Shown here: one piece after another, positions 9,139 to 17,882 of the stretch | Layout of the letters: each line of letters starts with the position of its first letter | Numbering within the stretch: position 1 is the stretch's first letter | NCBI GenBank assembly: GCA_016928575.1 | Contig: JAFGKK010000131.1 | Coordinates: forward strand, 42,351-106,350 | Direction: 5' to 3' | From: Anaerolineales bacterium | Lineage (GTDB): Bacteria > Chloroflexota > Anaerolineae > Anaerolineales > RBG-16-64-43 | DNA length: 64,000 bases | Notes under the pieces: generated by a model | Told to the model about the DNA's origin: nothing | The model's input: the letters and a program-made list of their open reading frames with translations, nothing else | The model's database searches: none | Program-made: the position numbers and the translations under genes

Positions 9139-10199
9139 TAAACAGCCGTTACGCCGCGCCAGACGGAATCCAGGGATTGCAGGAAGGTCAGGCTGCGGAC
9201 GGAAGTCCCGCGCTGGCGGCTGATCGCGGTGGAAAAATCGTCCGGATCGGCCCACGTCAGATGGCCGCGGTTGTCGGCCAGGCCGTGGTTGGGAAGATCC
9301 TGCACCGCCAGCCAGAAATTCCACATCGGAAGGCCGTACTCGTACGCCAAGGAGGCGACGATCCGGTTGAAGGCATGGTTCCCTTCGCGGTTGTCGGCTT
9401 TGGTTGCGAGGATCGGGAGGATTCCGCTGGAGACGGTGTATTCGACGATTTGCCGCATCCGCTGTTCGTAGATCTCCGGGGTTGTCCGGTAATCGTCGGT
9501 GCCCAAGGCGATCAAGGCGATGACGGGGCGGTGAATCCGGTATTCGCACTGCATCGGATTTTCACCCTTCTCGCAGCGGGTCCGATCGGCGCGGAGGGGG
9601 GAGAGAACGGCCGCGGTGGTAAACCCGTTGCCCAGCGAGGCGCTTTGACGGGTGTAGGAGCCGCGGAACCACTCGATGACGGGTTGCAGATAGGCGTGCT
9701 CGCCGAGGGTGTAGTATTCCGGGCCTCTTCCAAAATTGCCCAGAAATCTGGTTGGAAGACTCAGGCAATCGCCGAGGATGGAAAAGGCGTGCGGGTCGTT
9801 TCCGAATCCGAGGCCGTCGCGGTGGATTAGGCGGGCGCTTTGCGTTGCGGCGGGGACGACCGGCATCGATTGCCAGGCGTCGGGGGCCAGCGTGGGGGTC
9901 AAGGTCGGCGTGAAGGTGAACGTCGGAGTCGGCCTGACGGTGGGTGTGGCGGAGGGCGCCGTCTGGGTCGGCGAGCGTAAAGGCGTAGATGTGCGGGCGG
10001 GAACGGTGGAAGCGGTATTCTCGGCCGGAAGGACGGTTGGCGAAGCCGGTGCGCACCCGGCGGCCGGCGGCATCAGGCAGATCACTGCCGCGAAAAGCCA
10101 TGATGGATGTATGCGAATCGGCCGCCTCCGCCCCTGGAATTGTTCCGGCGTAAATCCGGAATGGGATGCTAGTCCTTCATTTAACCATATAGAGCGCAT
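9138..10199 (-). CDS. SGNH/GDSL hydrolase-like lipoprotein
   Basis: About 353 residues from the ATG at 10199; the ribosome binding site is weak and the true start may be nearer the signal sequence. A hydrophobic segment ending in PPAAGC suggests a lipoprotein, followed by a Pro/Thr-rich linker. The globular part looks like an SGNH hydrolase, with FSILGDCLS at block I and IALGTDD at block III; GHLTWADPD may supply the C-terminal catalytic acid and histidine. The usual block I serine is cysteine here (GDC). I recall other Chloroflexota proteins with the same substitution, so this may be a divergent subfamily. Last gene of the minus-strand operon. Confidence 0.65.
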   Translation of the reverse strand: MRSIWLNEGLASHSGFTPEQFQGRRRPIRIHPSWLFAAVICLMPPAAGCAPASPTVLPAENTASTVPARTSTPLRSPTQTAPSATPTVRPTPTFTFTPTLTPTLAPDAWQSMPVVPAATQSARLIHRDGLGFGNDPHAFSILGDCLSLPTRFLGNFGRGPEYYTLGEHAYLQPVIEWFRGSYTRQSASLGNGFTTAAVLSPLRADRTRCEKGENPMQCEYRIHRPVIALIALGTDDYRTTPEIYEQRMRQIVEYTVSSGILPILATKADNREGNHAFNRIVASLAYEYGLPMWNFWLAVQDLPNHGLADNRGHLTWADPDDFSTAISRQRGTSVRSLTFLQSLDSVWRGVTAV

Positions 10200-10263
10200 G
10201 GGGCCGGCAACGAGCGGTTTTGTGCGTGGTTTGTGTCTGCGCCTTCCGGACGGCAAAGCGGGA

Positions 10264-11025
10264 TTATTCCCGGATTCCGGCGGCGTAGAAGGTCGGGATG
10301 TGGAGAACGCGCCGGCCGTTTTCGCGCGCGCTCCTCTCGGCGGTGCGGAAGGCCTGCCATTCCTCTTCCGCAACCTCTCCCTGTAAATCCTCCCGCAGGA
10401 TTCTCAACTCGCTCTCCGCCGCTTTCTCGCCGCCGGCATCGGGAAGGGCGGCGGAGGCCATAACGCCGCATTCGAGCAGGCGTATTCCGGCATCGCAAAA
10501 GAGTTCGGCCAGGCGGCGCCCGGCGGCCGTATCGGCTCCCTGGCGCCGGAGGGCTTCGGTTTGCCGCCGGCCGAACGCCGTTAGTTCCGCGGGATGGTCG
10601 ATCCGCGCGTCGTGGTCCGGTTCGGCCATCGCCGCCACCCAGCCGCCGGAGCGCGTGACCCGGACCATCTCGCGCAAGGCCTGCGCGCTTTCGCGGACCC
10701 ACATCAGAAAGTAATGGCAGAAGACCAGGCCGAACGCCCCGTCGCGGAACGGCAGGCGCAGGGCGTCTCCGCCGAGGTACGCACTCCGCGCGCCGCAGGC
10801 GCGGGCGAAACCCAGGCGCGCAAGGTCGATCTCCACTCCGCAGACGAGCGTCTCCGGATGCGAGCGCGCCGCGGATTCGGTGACGGCGCCGGTCCCGCAG
10901 CCGACTTCGAGGATGCGGCGGGCGCGGTCGATGCCCGCGCGCTCGAAGAGGTGACTCCGCAGGGAATCGGTCCAGCGGGCTTGCTGGAGGAATCGATCAT
11001 GCCAGTCGGCGAGGGTCAGGGTCAT
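10264..11025 (-). CDS. Class I SAM-dependent methyltransferase
   Basis: 253 residues. Methyltransf_11/25-type Rossmann fold: motif I is ILEVGCGTGAVTE (about residues 38-50), an acidic residue follows beta-2 (CGVEIDLARL), and motif IV is FGLVFCHYFLMWV. The substrate is unknown. It lies inside the minus-strand operon between the cysteine-less radical SAM gene and the SGNH lipoprotein, so it may modify a product of that locus (inference). Its Shine-Dalgarno sequence (GGGGGAGGGA) is one arm of a perfect 14-bp hairpin, so translation may be controlled by RNA structure. Confidence 0.85.
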   Translation of the reverse strand: MTLTLADWHDRFLQQARWTDSLRSHLFERAGIDRARRILEVGCGTGAVTESAARSHPETLVCGVEIDLARLGFARACGARSAYLGGDALRLPFRDGAFGLVFCHYFLMWVRESAQALREMVRVTRSGGWVAAMAEPDHDARIDHPAELTAFGRRQTEALRRQGADTAAGRRLAELFCDAGIRLLECGVMASAALPDAGGEKAAESELRILREDLQGEVAEEEWQAFRTAERSARENGRRVLHIPTFYAAGIRE

Positions 11026-11032
11026 TTCGGGA

Positions 11033-11066
11033 TCCCTCCCCCGCCGTCACGCCGGCGGGGGAGGGA
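11033..11066 (-). promoter_or_regulatory. Hairpin enclosing the methyltransferase ribosome binding site
   Basis: Perfect 14-bp arms (TCCCTCCCCCGCCG and its complement) surround a 6-base loop, between two genes of the operon. On the minus-strand transcript the 3' arm contains GGGGGAGGGA, 7 bases before the methyltransferase ATG. The stem should hide the ribosome binding site unless melted. It may also be a copy of the dispersed GC-rich hairpin repeat. Confidence 0.6.
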
Positions 11067-11088
11067 GTTGGGCCGGGAGGGGAGGAAT

Positions 11089-12240
11089 TTACGCCCGCGC
11101 ATTGCGCCAGAGCGTTTCCCAGGAGTCATTCAGGAAATTTCCGAGTACGCGGTTGACGCCCTGCTCGGGCAAGACATCGCCGTCGGGCTCGACGTACAGC
11201 CAGGCTTTTCCGGCGCCGGTGGACGGCGCGCCGATTTCCTGCGAAACCGGATTGGCCGAGGAGTACGGGACCGGAAGATCCCATTGCAGGGTCAGCTCCA
11301 GGTCGGCCGCCCGCCCGCGCAGAGCCACCAGGGTTTCCGCGCCGGCCGAATCGGACGCGCTGAGGGAGATGGCCTTCACCTGCGCCTGGTGCAGGCGTTC
11401 GAGGATTTCCTCGGCTCGGGGGGCCAACACGCGGTTCAGGGTGAGATGCACGGTGGTCGCCAGGTCGGCCTGCATCGCGTTTCGAATGGCGGTCCAGGCG
11501 GCTTCCTCCCCGGGTTGCAGCAGGAACATGAGATGGTCGAGGCCGCTGTCAAGCAGGGATTTTAGGTAGGCGTCTTCCGCCAGGCGCAGGCTGCCGCTGA
11601 GCAATCCGCAGACTTGGCCGAGCGATTCGGCGCGGGCGATCAGCGCCGGCAGGTCGTCGCGCAGCGCGGGTTCCCCGCCGGTGAACACCACGTGCGGTAT
11701 CCCTGCCGCCCAGGCCTTCTCCAGGATCGTCTTCCAGGCGTCCGCCGCCAGTTCGTCCTTCGCGCGTTCCGCGGGCGCGTAATGGATGCTTTCGCCCTCG
11801 GGCAGGCGGTAGGTGAGGGCGCAGTCCAACCGGTACGGCGCGGAGATCTCCTGGGAATAGGGATCGCGGCGGTCGAATTCCAGGTACGTCACCGGATCCA
11901 GATCCGTGGAGTGAACCAGGGTTTCCACCCGCCCCACAAAATCCGTGTAATCGCGGAGGGCCTGCTTGGCGCTCACCCGGTAGCGGGAAGAGATCACCCG
12001 GGCGGCTTTTTCCGGAGACGAACCCTTCACCCACTGGTAGGCGCATTCGGCCGCGGTCTGGTTTAAATGCAGGACCGTCGAGGCGTTGAGGATCAGAATC
12101 CCGCTGCCGTCCTGCTCCAGGCGCAGATGCAGCCGGTAGGGATTGGGGGAATCCGGCGGGGATGGATAAGTGTACAAGCCCGCCGGCAGTGCGGGAACGG
12201 TGCGAAAGCGGTTGCGGATCCTTTTAATGAGAGATGCCAT
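11089..12240 (-). CDS. PqqD-radical SAM paralogue lacking iron-sulfur cysteines
   Basis: 383 residues, clearly paralogous to the radical SAM enzyme at 14681-16024. The N-terminal 110 residues form a PqqD-like winged-helix domain (peptide recognition type; LNASTVLHLNQTAAECAYQW). A radical SAM barrel follows, with the GGEP SAM-binding motif intact (188-191). The CxxxCxxC motif is gone: its three cysteines align with Leu146, Glu150 and His153. The C-terminal SPASM-like cysteines are absent too, although the surrounding VEPDGDVLP is kept. It cannot bind the canonical 4Fe-4S cluster and is probably a pseudoenzyme partner. The ATG at 12240 follows GGGAGG. Confidence 0.85.
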   Translation of the reverse strand: MASLIKRIRNRFRTVPALPAGLYTYPSPPDSPNPYRLHLRLEQDGSGILILNASTVLHLNQTAAECAYQWVKGSSPEKAARVISSRYRVSAKQALRDYTDFVGRVETLVHSTDLDPVTYLEFDRRDPYSQEISAPYRLDCALTYRLPEGESIHYAPAERAKDELAADAWKTILEKAWAAGIPHVVFTGGEPALRDDLPALIARAESLGQVCGLLSGSLRLAEDAYLKSLLDSGLDHLMFLLQPGEEAAWTAIRNAMQADLATTVHLTLNRVLAPRAEEILERLHQAQVKAISLSASDSAGAETLVALRGRAADLELTLQWDLPVPYSSANPVSQEIGAPSTGAGKAWLYVEPDGDVLPEQGVNRVLGNFLNDSWETLWRNARA

Positions 12241-12287
12241 GCCTGCCTCCCGGTTTTTTCTTTTGTGGTTGCGGGGCGGAGCGGGGG

Positions 12288-14678
12288 CTACGCTTCGCCG
12301 CGGCATTGCGCGCAGTCCGGCGGGAAATCGTCCCAGGCGAACGATCCGGTTTGCTGCATCAGAAAGACGGGTGGTTGGTCCCCGGCCGGGATCAGCAGCA
12401 GCTCCCCGGCCTCCGCGGCTTTGCGGTAGATCCAGACCAGAACGGTCTCCGCATCCGCGCTCCACAGCGCGGTGAACGAATCCCGGTAGTCGAGGATCAG
12501 GGGCGCTGCGAGCAAGGGGGTTTCCCCCGAACCGTCGGCGGCGGCGGAAACCATGCGCACGGCGTATTCCGTCACTTCCATTCCGGCGGGCCGACTCACA
12601 AAGTACGCCAGCCTGCCGTCCGGCCGGTGGCACGGCCACCACACGAAGGAATCCGAGACCAACGCCGAGGACGCGCCGGCCGCGGAGAGCTTGGCCAAGC
12701 CCGGATTCATCCCGCCCATCATCGGATACACCGCGCTGGCGAGCAGGACGGCTTGGCTGTCGTTTGTCCAGGCCGACATATGGGAATACTCGCCGGAGGC
12801 CAGCAGGGCGCCGTCGGCGGAAAGGATTCCGGCTTCGGCCCATTCATAGCGGCCGATCATCACCAGCAGTTTGGATCCGTCCGGTGACCATGCTCGCGGA
12901 TAGTATTTGGCGAAGTCCGCGGGGGAGGCGGCGTCGTTGTCCGCGATCAGCAGTCGATCCTCGCCGCTGACCGGGTCGAAGACGCGGACGCCGTCGAGCG
13001 CGTACGCCAGGCGGCCGTCGGGTGAAAACGCCAGGCCTCCCGCGTACCGTTCGCCGATATCGGCGATCGCGCGCCGCCCCGTTCCGTCCCGGCCGACGAG
13101 GATGATTTCCGTCCGGCTGAGAAAGGCGATGGATCCGTCCGCGGCCGAGACCGCAAAGGTCCGGACGCCTTCCGTCTCATCGGTGATCTGAGCGAGAGTC
13201 GCGCCGTCGGTCTCCATCCGCCAGATCTGCGCCCTACCGCTGCGGTCGGAAAGGAAATACAGAGGCGAGGGAAGAACGCGCGCTCCTTCGGCCAGCACCT
13301 CCACCGAGGCGGAAAGCGTCAGCGGCAGGCCGTCCCCTGCGGGCACGGCGCGCCCGGTGTTGTCGAACAGCACCCAGGATCCGGAATGGCTTCCGGAGGC
13401 CGCCGGCGCGACGAGCGGCAGCGCCATGTCGACGGAATCCCCGGGCTGGATGGCGCCGGAAACCGGCAAGTAGGCCGCGCCGCTCATGGTTGCCCCCCCG
13501 CCGAACCGCAATCCGTACCCGGCCGGAGGCCAGGCGCATGCGCCGCTGTTGCGGACTCGCCACACTTTGGTGAATTCCTGCGGGCCGGTGAAGCGGGTGC
13601 CGGCCGGAATGGTCACATGCGCGGCGAATTCCCCCTCCGGCGCGCAAACTCCGTAATCGGTTCCCGCCGGCGTCCGGCGCCAAGTCGGCCAGCGGTCGGT
13701 CGTCCGGTTGTTGGTCAGCCGCAGTTCGCCGCTTCCGTCGGCGTTGACGAGGTAGATCTCGTAGTTGCCGTCGTTGGCTTCGTGGCGGGTGGAAGTGTAG
13801 GCGATCTGATTCCCGTCCGGGGACCAGGCCGGATCAAATTCGCTGGCATCGTCGGAGGTGACGCGCACCAATCCGCTGCCGTCGGCGTTCATCCGGTAAA
13901 TGTCCCCTTGTCCGACCGCCTCCGTCCGACTCCTGCCGGAGAAGGCGATCTGCAGGCTGTCCGGCGACCAAGCGGCTCCGGACTCATCGGCGTCGGGGGT
14001 GTTCGTCAGGCGGGTCAGGCCGGTTCCGTCCGGATGGATCTTGTACAGGTCTTTCACCTGCTTGGCAGTGTCTTCGTAGTAGGAAAAGGCGATCCAGGCT
14101 CCGTCGGGCGACCAGGCCAGGTCGGTTGCGCGCTGGGGAATTCCTGGAATTTGCGCCGGGGGCGATCCGAACAGGTCCGCCGTGTATGCCGTCCAATTTC
14201 CGGTCTCATGGGTCGAGACGAACGCCACGCGGCTGCCGTCCGGAGACCAAGTCGGGCCGTCGGCAAATCCATGGAACACCTCGGCGGGCGCGGATCCGGC
14301 GGGCCGGCCGCCTTCCATCCGGACCTCCATCACCGCGATTCCGCCGCCGTCCATCGAGATTTCCTCGCGCATCGCCAATCTGCCCCCGTCCGGCGAAAAG
14401 ACGGGCCGGTAATACTCGCCCGGATATCCGGCGGTGAGGCTGCTCACGTTCCCGGTTTGCAGATCCATCAGCACCACCTGCGAATCCCCCGTAAAGGTGG
14501 AGGAGCCAAAGGCGATCTGTCCGGGCGGATTGGGAACGGGCGTCGGCGTGGGCGATGCGGTCTGGATCGGCGCGGGCGTCGAGGCGCCCGGTGTGGCGAG
14601 CGGCGAGCGCGGACCGCAGGCGAAGACGGCCGCCAGAAGGATCGTCAGGATGGTGGCTTTGCGCGTGGATTGGGACAT
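12288..14678 (-). CDS. Lipoprotein with two TolB/WD40-like propellers and an NBR1-type Ig domain
   Basis: 796 residues, start at ATG 14678. The lipoprotein signal ends at the lipobox AVFAC, followed by a Thr/Pro linker. Residues about 50-340 contain PD40-type propeller repeats (AWSPDGxxIAFxS). Residues about 346-463 match the Ig-like domain found next to BRCA1 gene 1 (FTKVWRVRNSGACAWPPAGY). A second propeller of the same kind runs to the C-terminus. The stop codon of the radical SAM gene ends 2 bp before this start and the ribosome binding site (GGAGG) lies inside that gene, so the two are translationally coupled. It probably binds polymers or proteins at the cell surface. Next gene 47 bp downstream. 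Confidence 0.88.
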   Translation of the reverse strand: MSQSTRKATILTILLAAVFACGPRSPLATPGASTPAPIQTASPTPTPVPNPPGQIAFGSSTFTGDSQVVLMDLQTGNVSSLTAGYPGEYYRPVFSPDGGRLAMREEISMDGGGIAVMEVRMEGGRPAGSAPAEVFHGFADGPTWSPDGSRVAFVSTHETGNWTAYTADLFGSPPAQIPGIPQRATDLAWSPDGAWIAFSYYEDTAKQVKDLYKIHPDGTGLTRLTNTPDADESGAAWSPDSLQIAFSGRSRTEAVGQGDIYRMNADGSGLVRVTSDDASEFDPAWSPDGNQIAYTSTRHEANDGNYEIYLVNADGSGELRLTNNRTTDRWPTWRRTPAGTDYGVCAPEGEFAAHVTIPAGTRFTGPQEFTKVWRVRNSGACAWPPAGYGLRFGGGATMSGAAYLPVSGAIQPGDSVDMALPLVAPAASGSHSGSWVLFDNTGRAVPAGDGLPLTLSASVEVLAEGARVLPSPLYFLSDRSGRAQIWRMETDGATLAQITDETEGVRTFAVSAADGSIAFLSRTEIILVGRDGTGRRAIADIGERYAGGLAFSPDGRLAYALDGVRVFDPVSGEDRLLIADNDAASPADFAKYYPRAWSPDGSKLLVMIGRYEWAEAGILSADGALLASGEYSHMSAWTNDSQAVLLASAVYPMMGGMNPGLAKLSAAGASSALVSDSFVWWPCHRPDGRLAYFVSRPAGMEVTEYAVRMVSAAADGSGETPLLAAPLILDYRDSFTALWSADAETVLVWIYRKAAEAGELLLIPAGDQPPVFLMQQTGSFAWDDFPPDCAQCRGEA

Positions 14679-14680
14679 GG

Positions 14681-16024
14681 TCAGGATTCCTCCGGACCGC
14701 GGTTTTCGAATTGTAGCGGACATCCCCCGCCGCACTCGGCCAGCAGAATGCAGGATTTGCATTTGGCGGGTACGTTGCGCCGTTCGCGCAAGGAACGGGC
14801 GAGGTCGTGGTTCCAGATCGCAGGCCACTCGTCGCGCAGGAGGTTTCCCAACGGATGGTAATAGGATTGGCACGGCAGAACGCCGCCGTCGGGTTCGACG
14901 CACATGTTGTAGAGCGCGGCGGTGCAGCCCTTCACGCCCAACCCGCTCTGCACGGGATCCAGCCGGCAATACGCCGTCGGCGTGTACCAGATCAGACGCT
15001 GGCCGGCCGCGTCGGTGAACCGGCGGGCGATTGCGAGCAGGGGCGCCAGCTCCTCCTCCTGTAATCCGGTTCCGACGGTCGCGCCCCGGCCGGAGTGGAT
15101 CAGGCCGTTCAGACCGACCGTCGGAACGCGCATTTCGGCGAGCCATTCCAGCGTCGCTTCCAACGTGGGGGTGTTGGCGCGCAAGAGGGTGGTGTTGGTC
15201 ATCACGAACAGACGGGTCTCCAGAGCGTTGCGCAATCCGGCGGCGGTCTGCGCCCACGCCCCGCGTTTGCCGACGACGGAATCATGAACGGCTTCGGAGG
15301 AGCTTTCGAGGGTGATCTGGACGTGGTCGAGTCCCGCGTCGACCAGGGAATTCAGAAATTCCCGGTCGGCCAGCCGCCGGCCGTTGGTGTTCAAACCGGT
15401 GATCTGCCCTTTGCGCTCGGCGTACGCGACGAGCTCCGCCAGGTCTTCGCGCAGCGTCGGTTCGCCCCCGGTGAAGACGACGTGGGGAATCCCGAGATCC
15501 CACAGCCGGTCGATCATCCGCCGCCAATCGGCGGCGGGAAGTTCGGGAAAGGTCCGCGGGCGGGCGTTGTAGCAGTGGGCGCAGTCGTTCTGGCAGCGGT
15601 AGGTGAGCGCCAGATCCATCCGGTAGGGAGCCGAGGGGGTGTGGCTGAACGGGGCGCGGATATCGAGTTCCATGTCGCACACCGGGCAAGGGCCGCCGGG
15701 GCGGGTGAGCGCATCCACCTGGGCGGCGATTTCGGCGAAATCGGCCCGCGCCCTCCAGCGGGGGATGCGGTACTCGCCGGCGAGTGTTCTGGCAGCCGCC
15801 TCAGGGGCGGTACCTTCGAGCGCCAGGTAGGCCATCTGGGCGGCGGTGGGATTGAGGTGGAGGATCCGGGCGGCGTCAACCACCAACGTGCCGTGGCCGT
15901 CGGAATCCACCCGCAGGTGCGAACGGCTGCGGCCGGCGGTTTCCCGCCTTTCATAATGATACAGCCCAGGCGCGGGCAGGGAGGGCGTTTCCGTTTTCGG
16001 GCGGAAGAATCGCATGGCCTTCAT
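14681..16024 (-). CDS. PqqD-domain radical SAM/SPASM enzyme
   Basis: 447 residues. Residues about 20-110 are a PqqD-like RiPP recognition element (ILHLNPTAAQMAYLAL). An extra CPVC pair follows at 113-116. The radical SAM motif is complete: TYRCQNDCAHC (Cys144, 148, 151), with GGEP at 186-189. The C-terminal SPASM-type region has several cysteines (KGCTAALYNMCVEPDGGVLPC and CKSCILLAECGGGCPL), enough for auxiliary 4Fe-4S clusters. This architecture is that of PqqE-like, sactipeptide and ranthipeptide maturases, which modify ribosomal peptides in the cytoplasm. The upstream neighbour encodes a Cys-rich C-terminal tail, a plausible substrate. Coupled to the downstream lipoprotein gene. Confidence 0.92.
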   Translation of the reverse strand: MKAMRFFRPKTETPSLPAPGLYHYERRETAGRSRSHLRVDSDGHGTLVVDAARILHLNPTAAQMAYLALEGTAPEAAARTLAGEYRIPRWRARADFAEIAAQVDALTRPGGPCPVCDMELDIRAPFSHTPSAPYRMDLALTYRCQNDCAHCYNARPRTFPELPAADWRRMIDRLWDLGIPHVVFTGGEPTLREDLAELVAYAERKGQITGLNTNGRRLADREFLNSLVDAGLDHVQITLESSSEAVHDSVVGKRGAWAQTAAGLRNALETRLFVMTNTTLLRANTPTLEATLEWLAEMRVPTVGLNGLIHSGRGATVGTGLQEEELAPLLAIARRFTDAAGQRLIWYTPTAYCRLDPVQSGLGVKGCTAALYNMCVEPDGGVLPCQSYYHPLGNLLRDEWPAIWNHDLARSLRERRNVPAKCKSCILLAECGGGCPLQFENRGPEES

Positions 16025-16111
16025 CCCATCAAACTGAGTCGCCGTGCGCGCCAGCGGGTGCGGATTTCCGCAGTGCGGGCGGGGAGTCTCCTCGGCTCCC
16101 TCCGGGCGGGG

Positions 16112-17809
16112 CTAACGCCCGCCTCCGGCGCAGGCGCAGGCGCAACCGGCGCAAGCGCAGGCGCACGCACAACTGTGGCCGCCGCCGCCCCCGCCCCCGC
16201 TTCGCCAGCCTCCGCCGCTGGAAGAGGACACCGGAAGGGGATTGGTTTTCGCGGTCACCCGGCCCGTGAAACCGGTCAGGTCGCCGATGACGTTCCGGGA
16301 GAAGGATTGCACGCCGCCGACGACGGATGCGGCGAAATCGGCGCCGGGCAGGCGCGGAAGGGAGATTGATCCGCCCCGCGTCGGGCTGAAGGACGGTGCG
16401 GCAGCGCCGCGGCCGGCGCCGCCGCCGACGGAAGGATCATAGCGGCCCCACCACACCGGCACGAACACCGGACCGCGGCTGAAGATCTCGCGCGAGCGGC
16501 CGTCGAAGTCGCGGTCGAGCATCGTCCATTCGAGGTTTTCATCGATCGCCTGGGCTTTCACTTCCGGGGTGCCGGCCGCGGCGACCTGCTGCCAGGCTTT
16601 CTCGGCGATGCTCTTGTAGTAGTCGATCGTCTCTTTGCGCGAGAAGCCTTTCATCTTCTCCTGCAGGCTTTTAATCAGATTGATGATCACCTGCTGCAGG
16701 GTTTTCGGGCGCGTGGCTTTGTTTGAAGATTCAAACGCGCCGAGGAAATCCGTTTCGTAGGGGTGCAACCCAGCGGGTTTCGGTTCGGTGTTTTTCAATT
16801 CCAGCGGGTCGCGGCTGGTGACGGTGACCGCATTCTTCTTCACCAAGCCGAAGAGGATCATCGTCAAAACCCGGTCGAGCGGTTGTTCCATCAGCAGGGC
16901 GGCTTCGACCGCCGTCAGGCCGCGTTTGATCCCGTGGCCTTCGATGGAAATTTTCGGCGGCAGGTACTGCTTTTTGCGCTGGTTTTCGGACCAGGCGCCC
17001 AGAATTCCCAGGCCGACGATGAAGGCCACCACCCCAAAAATGCAGCTGCACGGCGCCAGGGCTTCCAGGTAGGGCCCGATGGATTGGAAGAACCGCTCGA
17101 AACTGGATTGGCGGACGATTGCGCTTTCCGGAACGACGGCGGCGGGGAACGAAGCGCCGAATTTGTATTGGCTGTAGCCGTTGGCGTTCGGACTGCGCCA
17201 GCGGTATGCAACCCGGCCCTCTTCGTCGAGGTAGGTTTCCGGTTCCTCGGCCCCCGGCCAGTTGGAGCTCGGCCGGTGGTAGCGCGGATCGTCGGGGCCA
17301 ACCCCGAGGGGTAGGTGATAGACCACCGTCAGATCGGTGGAGCCGTGGACGAAGGAAGCGTCGAACCAGGTCGGGGAAAACACCGCGCTGGCGTAGCTCG
17401 AATCCTCGTCGTCGGGATACAGCACCCCCCGCACCCGACCGATGCGCACGCGCACGGTCCCGCTCTGGCCGGCGCGGATGCTGGCGCCGCCCAGACCAAG
17501 TGCCACGCCCGGTTTAACGTACGGCGAGGGTTCGATGTCGGAGATCAGGCGGCCGTCTACGTCGGCCGTCACACTGGTGAGATCGTAGTTTTCGTTGGGG
17601 ACGCCGACGTCGATGAAGTCGATCGCGTCGGCGCCCGAATCGTTCTGGAAGACAAAAGTGTATTCGATGGCCAAGCTTCCGTCGTTGTTCCAATAGGAGT
17701 GGACCTCCTCCCGGGGCAGGGAGAAGGAATAGTTTTGGGCGGTTGCGCGCGCCGGGACGGCCAGCGCCGGAAGGAGCAAGAGGAGGGATGCCAGAATTTT
17801 GTTCTTCAT
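16112..17809 (-). CDS. DUF2207-like membrane protein with alternating Cys-Ala tail
   Basis: 565 residues. It has a signal peptide (residues 1-24), an extracytoplasmic beta-rich domain of about 225 residues resembling DUF2207, and one membrane helix (about 255-275, CSCIFGVVAFIVGLGILGAW). A cytoplasmic region follows, with TAVEAALLMEQPLDRVLTMILFGLVKK as in DUF2207 proteins. The C-terminus is low complexity: Ser/Gly runs, then SCACACACAGCACACA with seven cysteines, then GGGR. With a cleaved signal and one helix the tail should face the cytoplasm. The gene lies 88 bp before a PqqD-radical SAM-SPASM gene, so the tail may be its substrate (inference). Alternative: a plain metal-binding or membrane-associated tail. 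Confidence 0.85.
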   Translation of the reverse strand: MKNKILASLLLLLPALAVPARATAQNYSFSLPREEVHSYWNNDGSLAIEYTFVFQNDSGADAIDFIDVGVPNENYDLTSVTADVDGRLISDIEPSPYVKPGVALGLGGASIRAGQSGTVRVRIGRVRGVLYPDDEDSSYASAVFSPTWFDASFVHGSTDLTVVYHLPLGVGPDDPRYHRPSSNWPGAEEPETYLDEEGRVAYRWRSPNANGYSQYKFGASFPAAVVPESAIVRQSSFERFFQSIGPYLEALAPCSCIFGVVAFIVGLGILGAWSENQRKKQYLPPKISIEGHGIKRGLTAVEAALLMEQPLDRVLTMILFGLVKKNAVTVTSRDPLELKNTEPKPAGLHPYETDFLGAFESSNKATRPKTLQQVIINLIKSLQEKMKGFSRKETIDYYKSIAEKAWQQVAAAGTPEVKAQAIDENLEWTMLDRDFDGRSREIFSRGPVFVPVWWGRYDPSVGGGAGRGAAAPSFSPTRGGSISLPRLPGADFAASVVGGVQSFSRNVIGDLTGFTGRVTAKTNPLPVSSSSGGGWRSGGGGGGGHSCACACACAGCACACAGGGR

Positions 17810-17882
17810 GGATGACGCTCCGCATGAATGGCGTATCCGGATCGGCTCCGGCCGCGATGCCCGGCCGTTCCCGCCGGGAAAT

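Noticed and set aside
12241..12843. N-terminal extension of the cysteine-less radical SAM gene
   Set aside because: It overlaps the lipoprotein gene in another frame; the ATG at 12240 has a good ribosome binding site and aligns with the paralogue's start.
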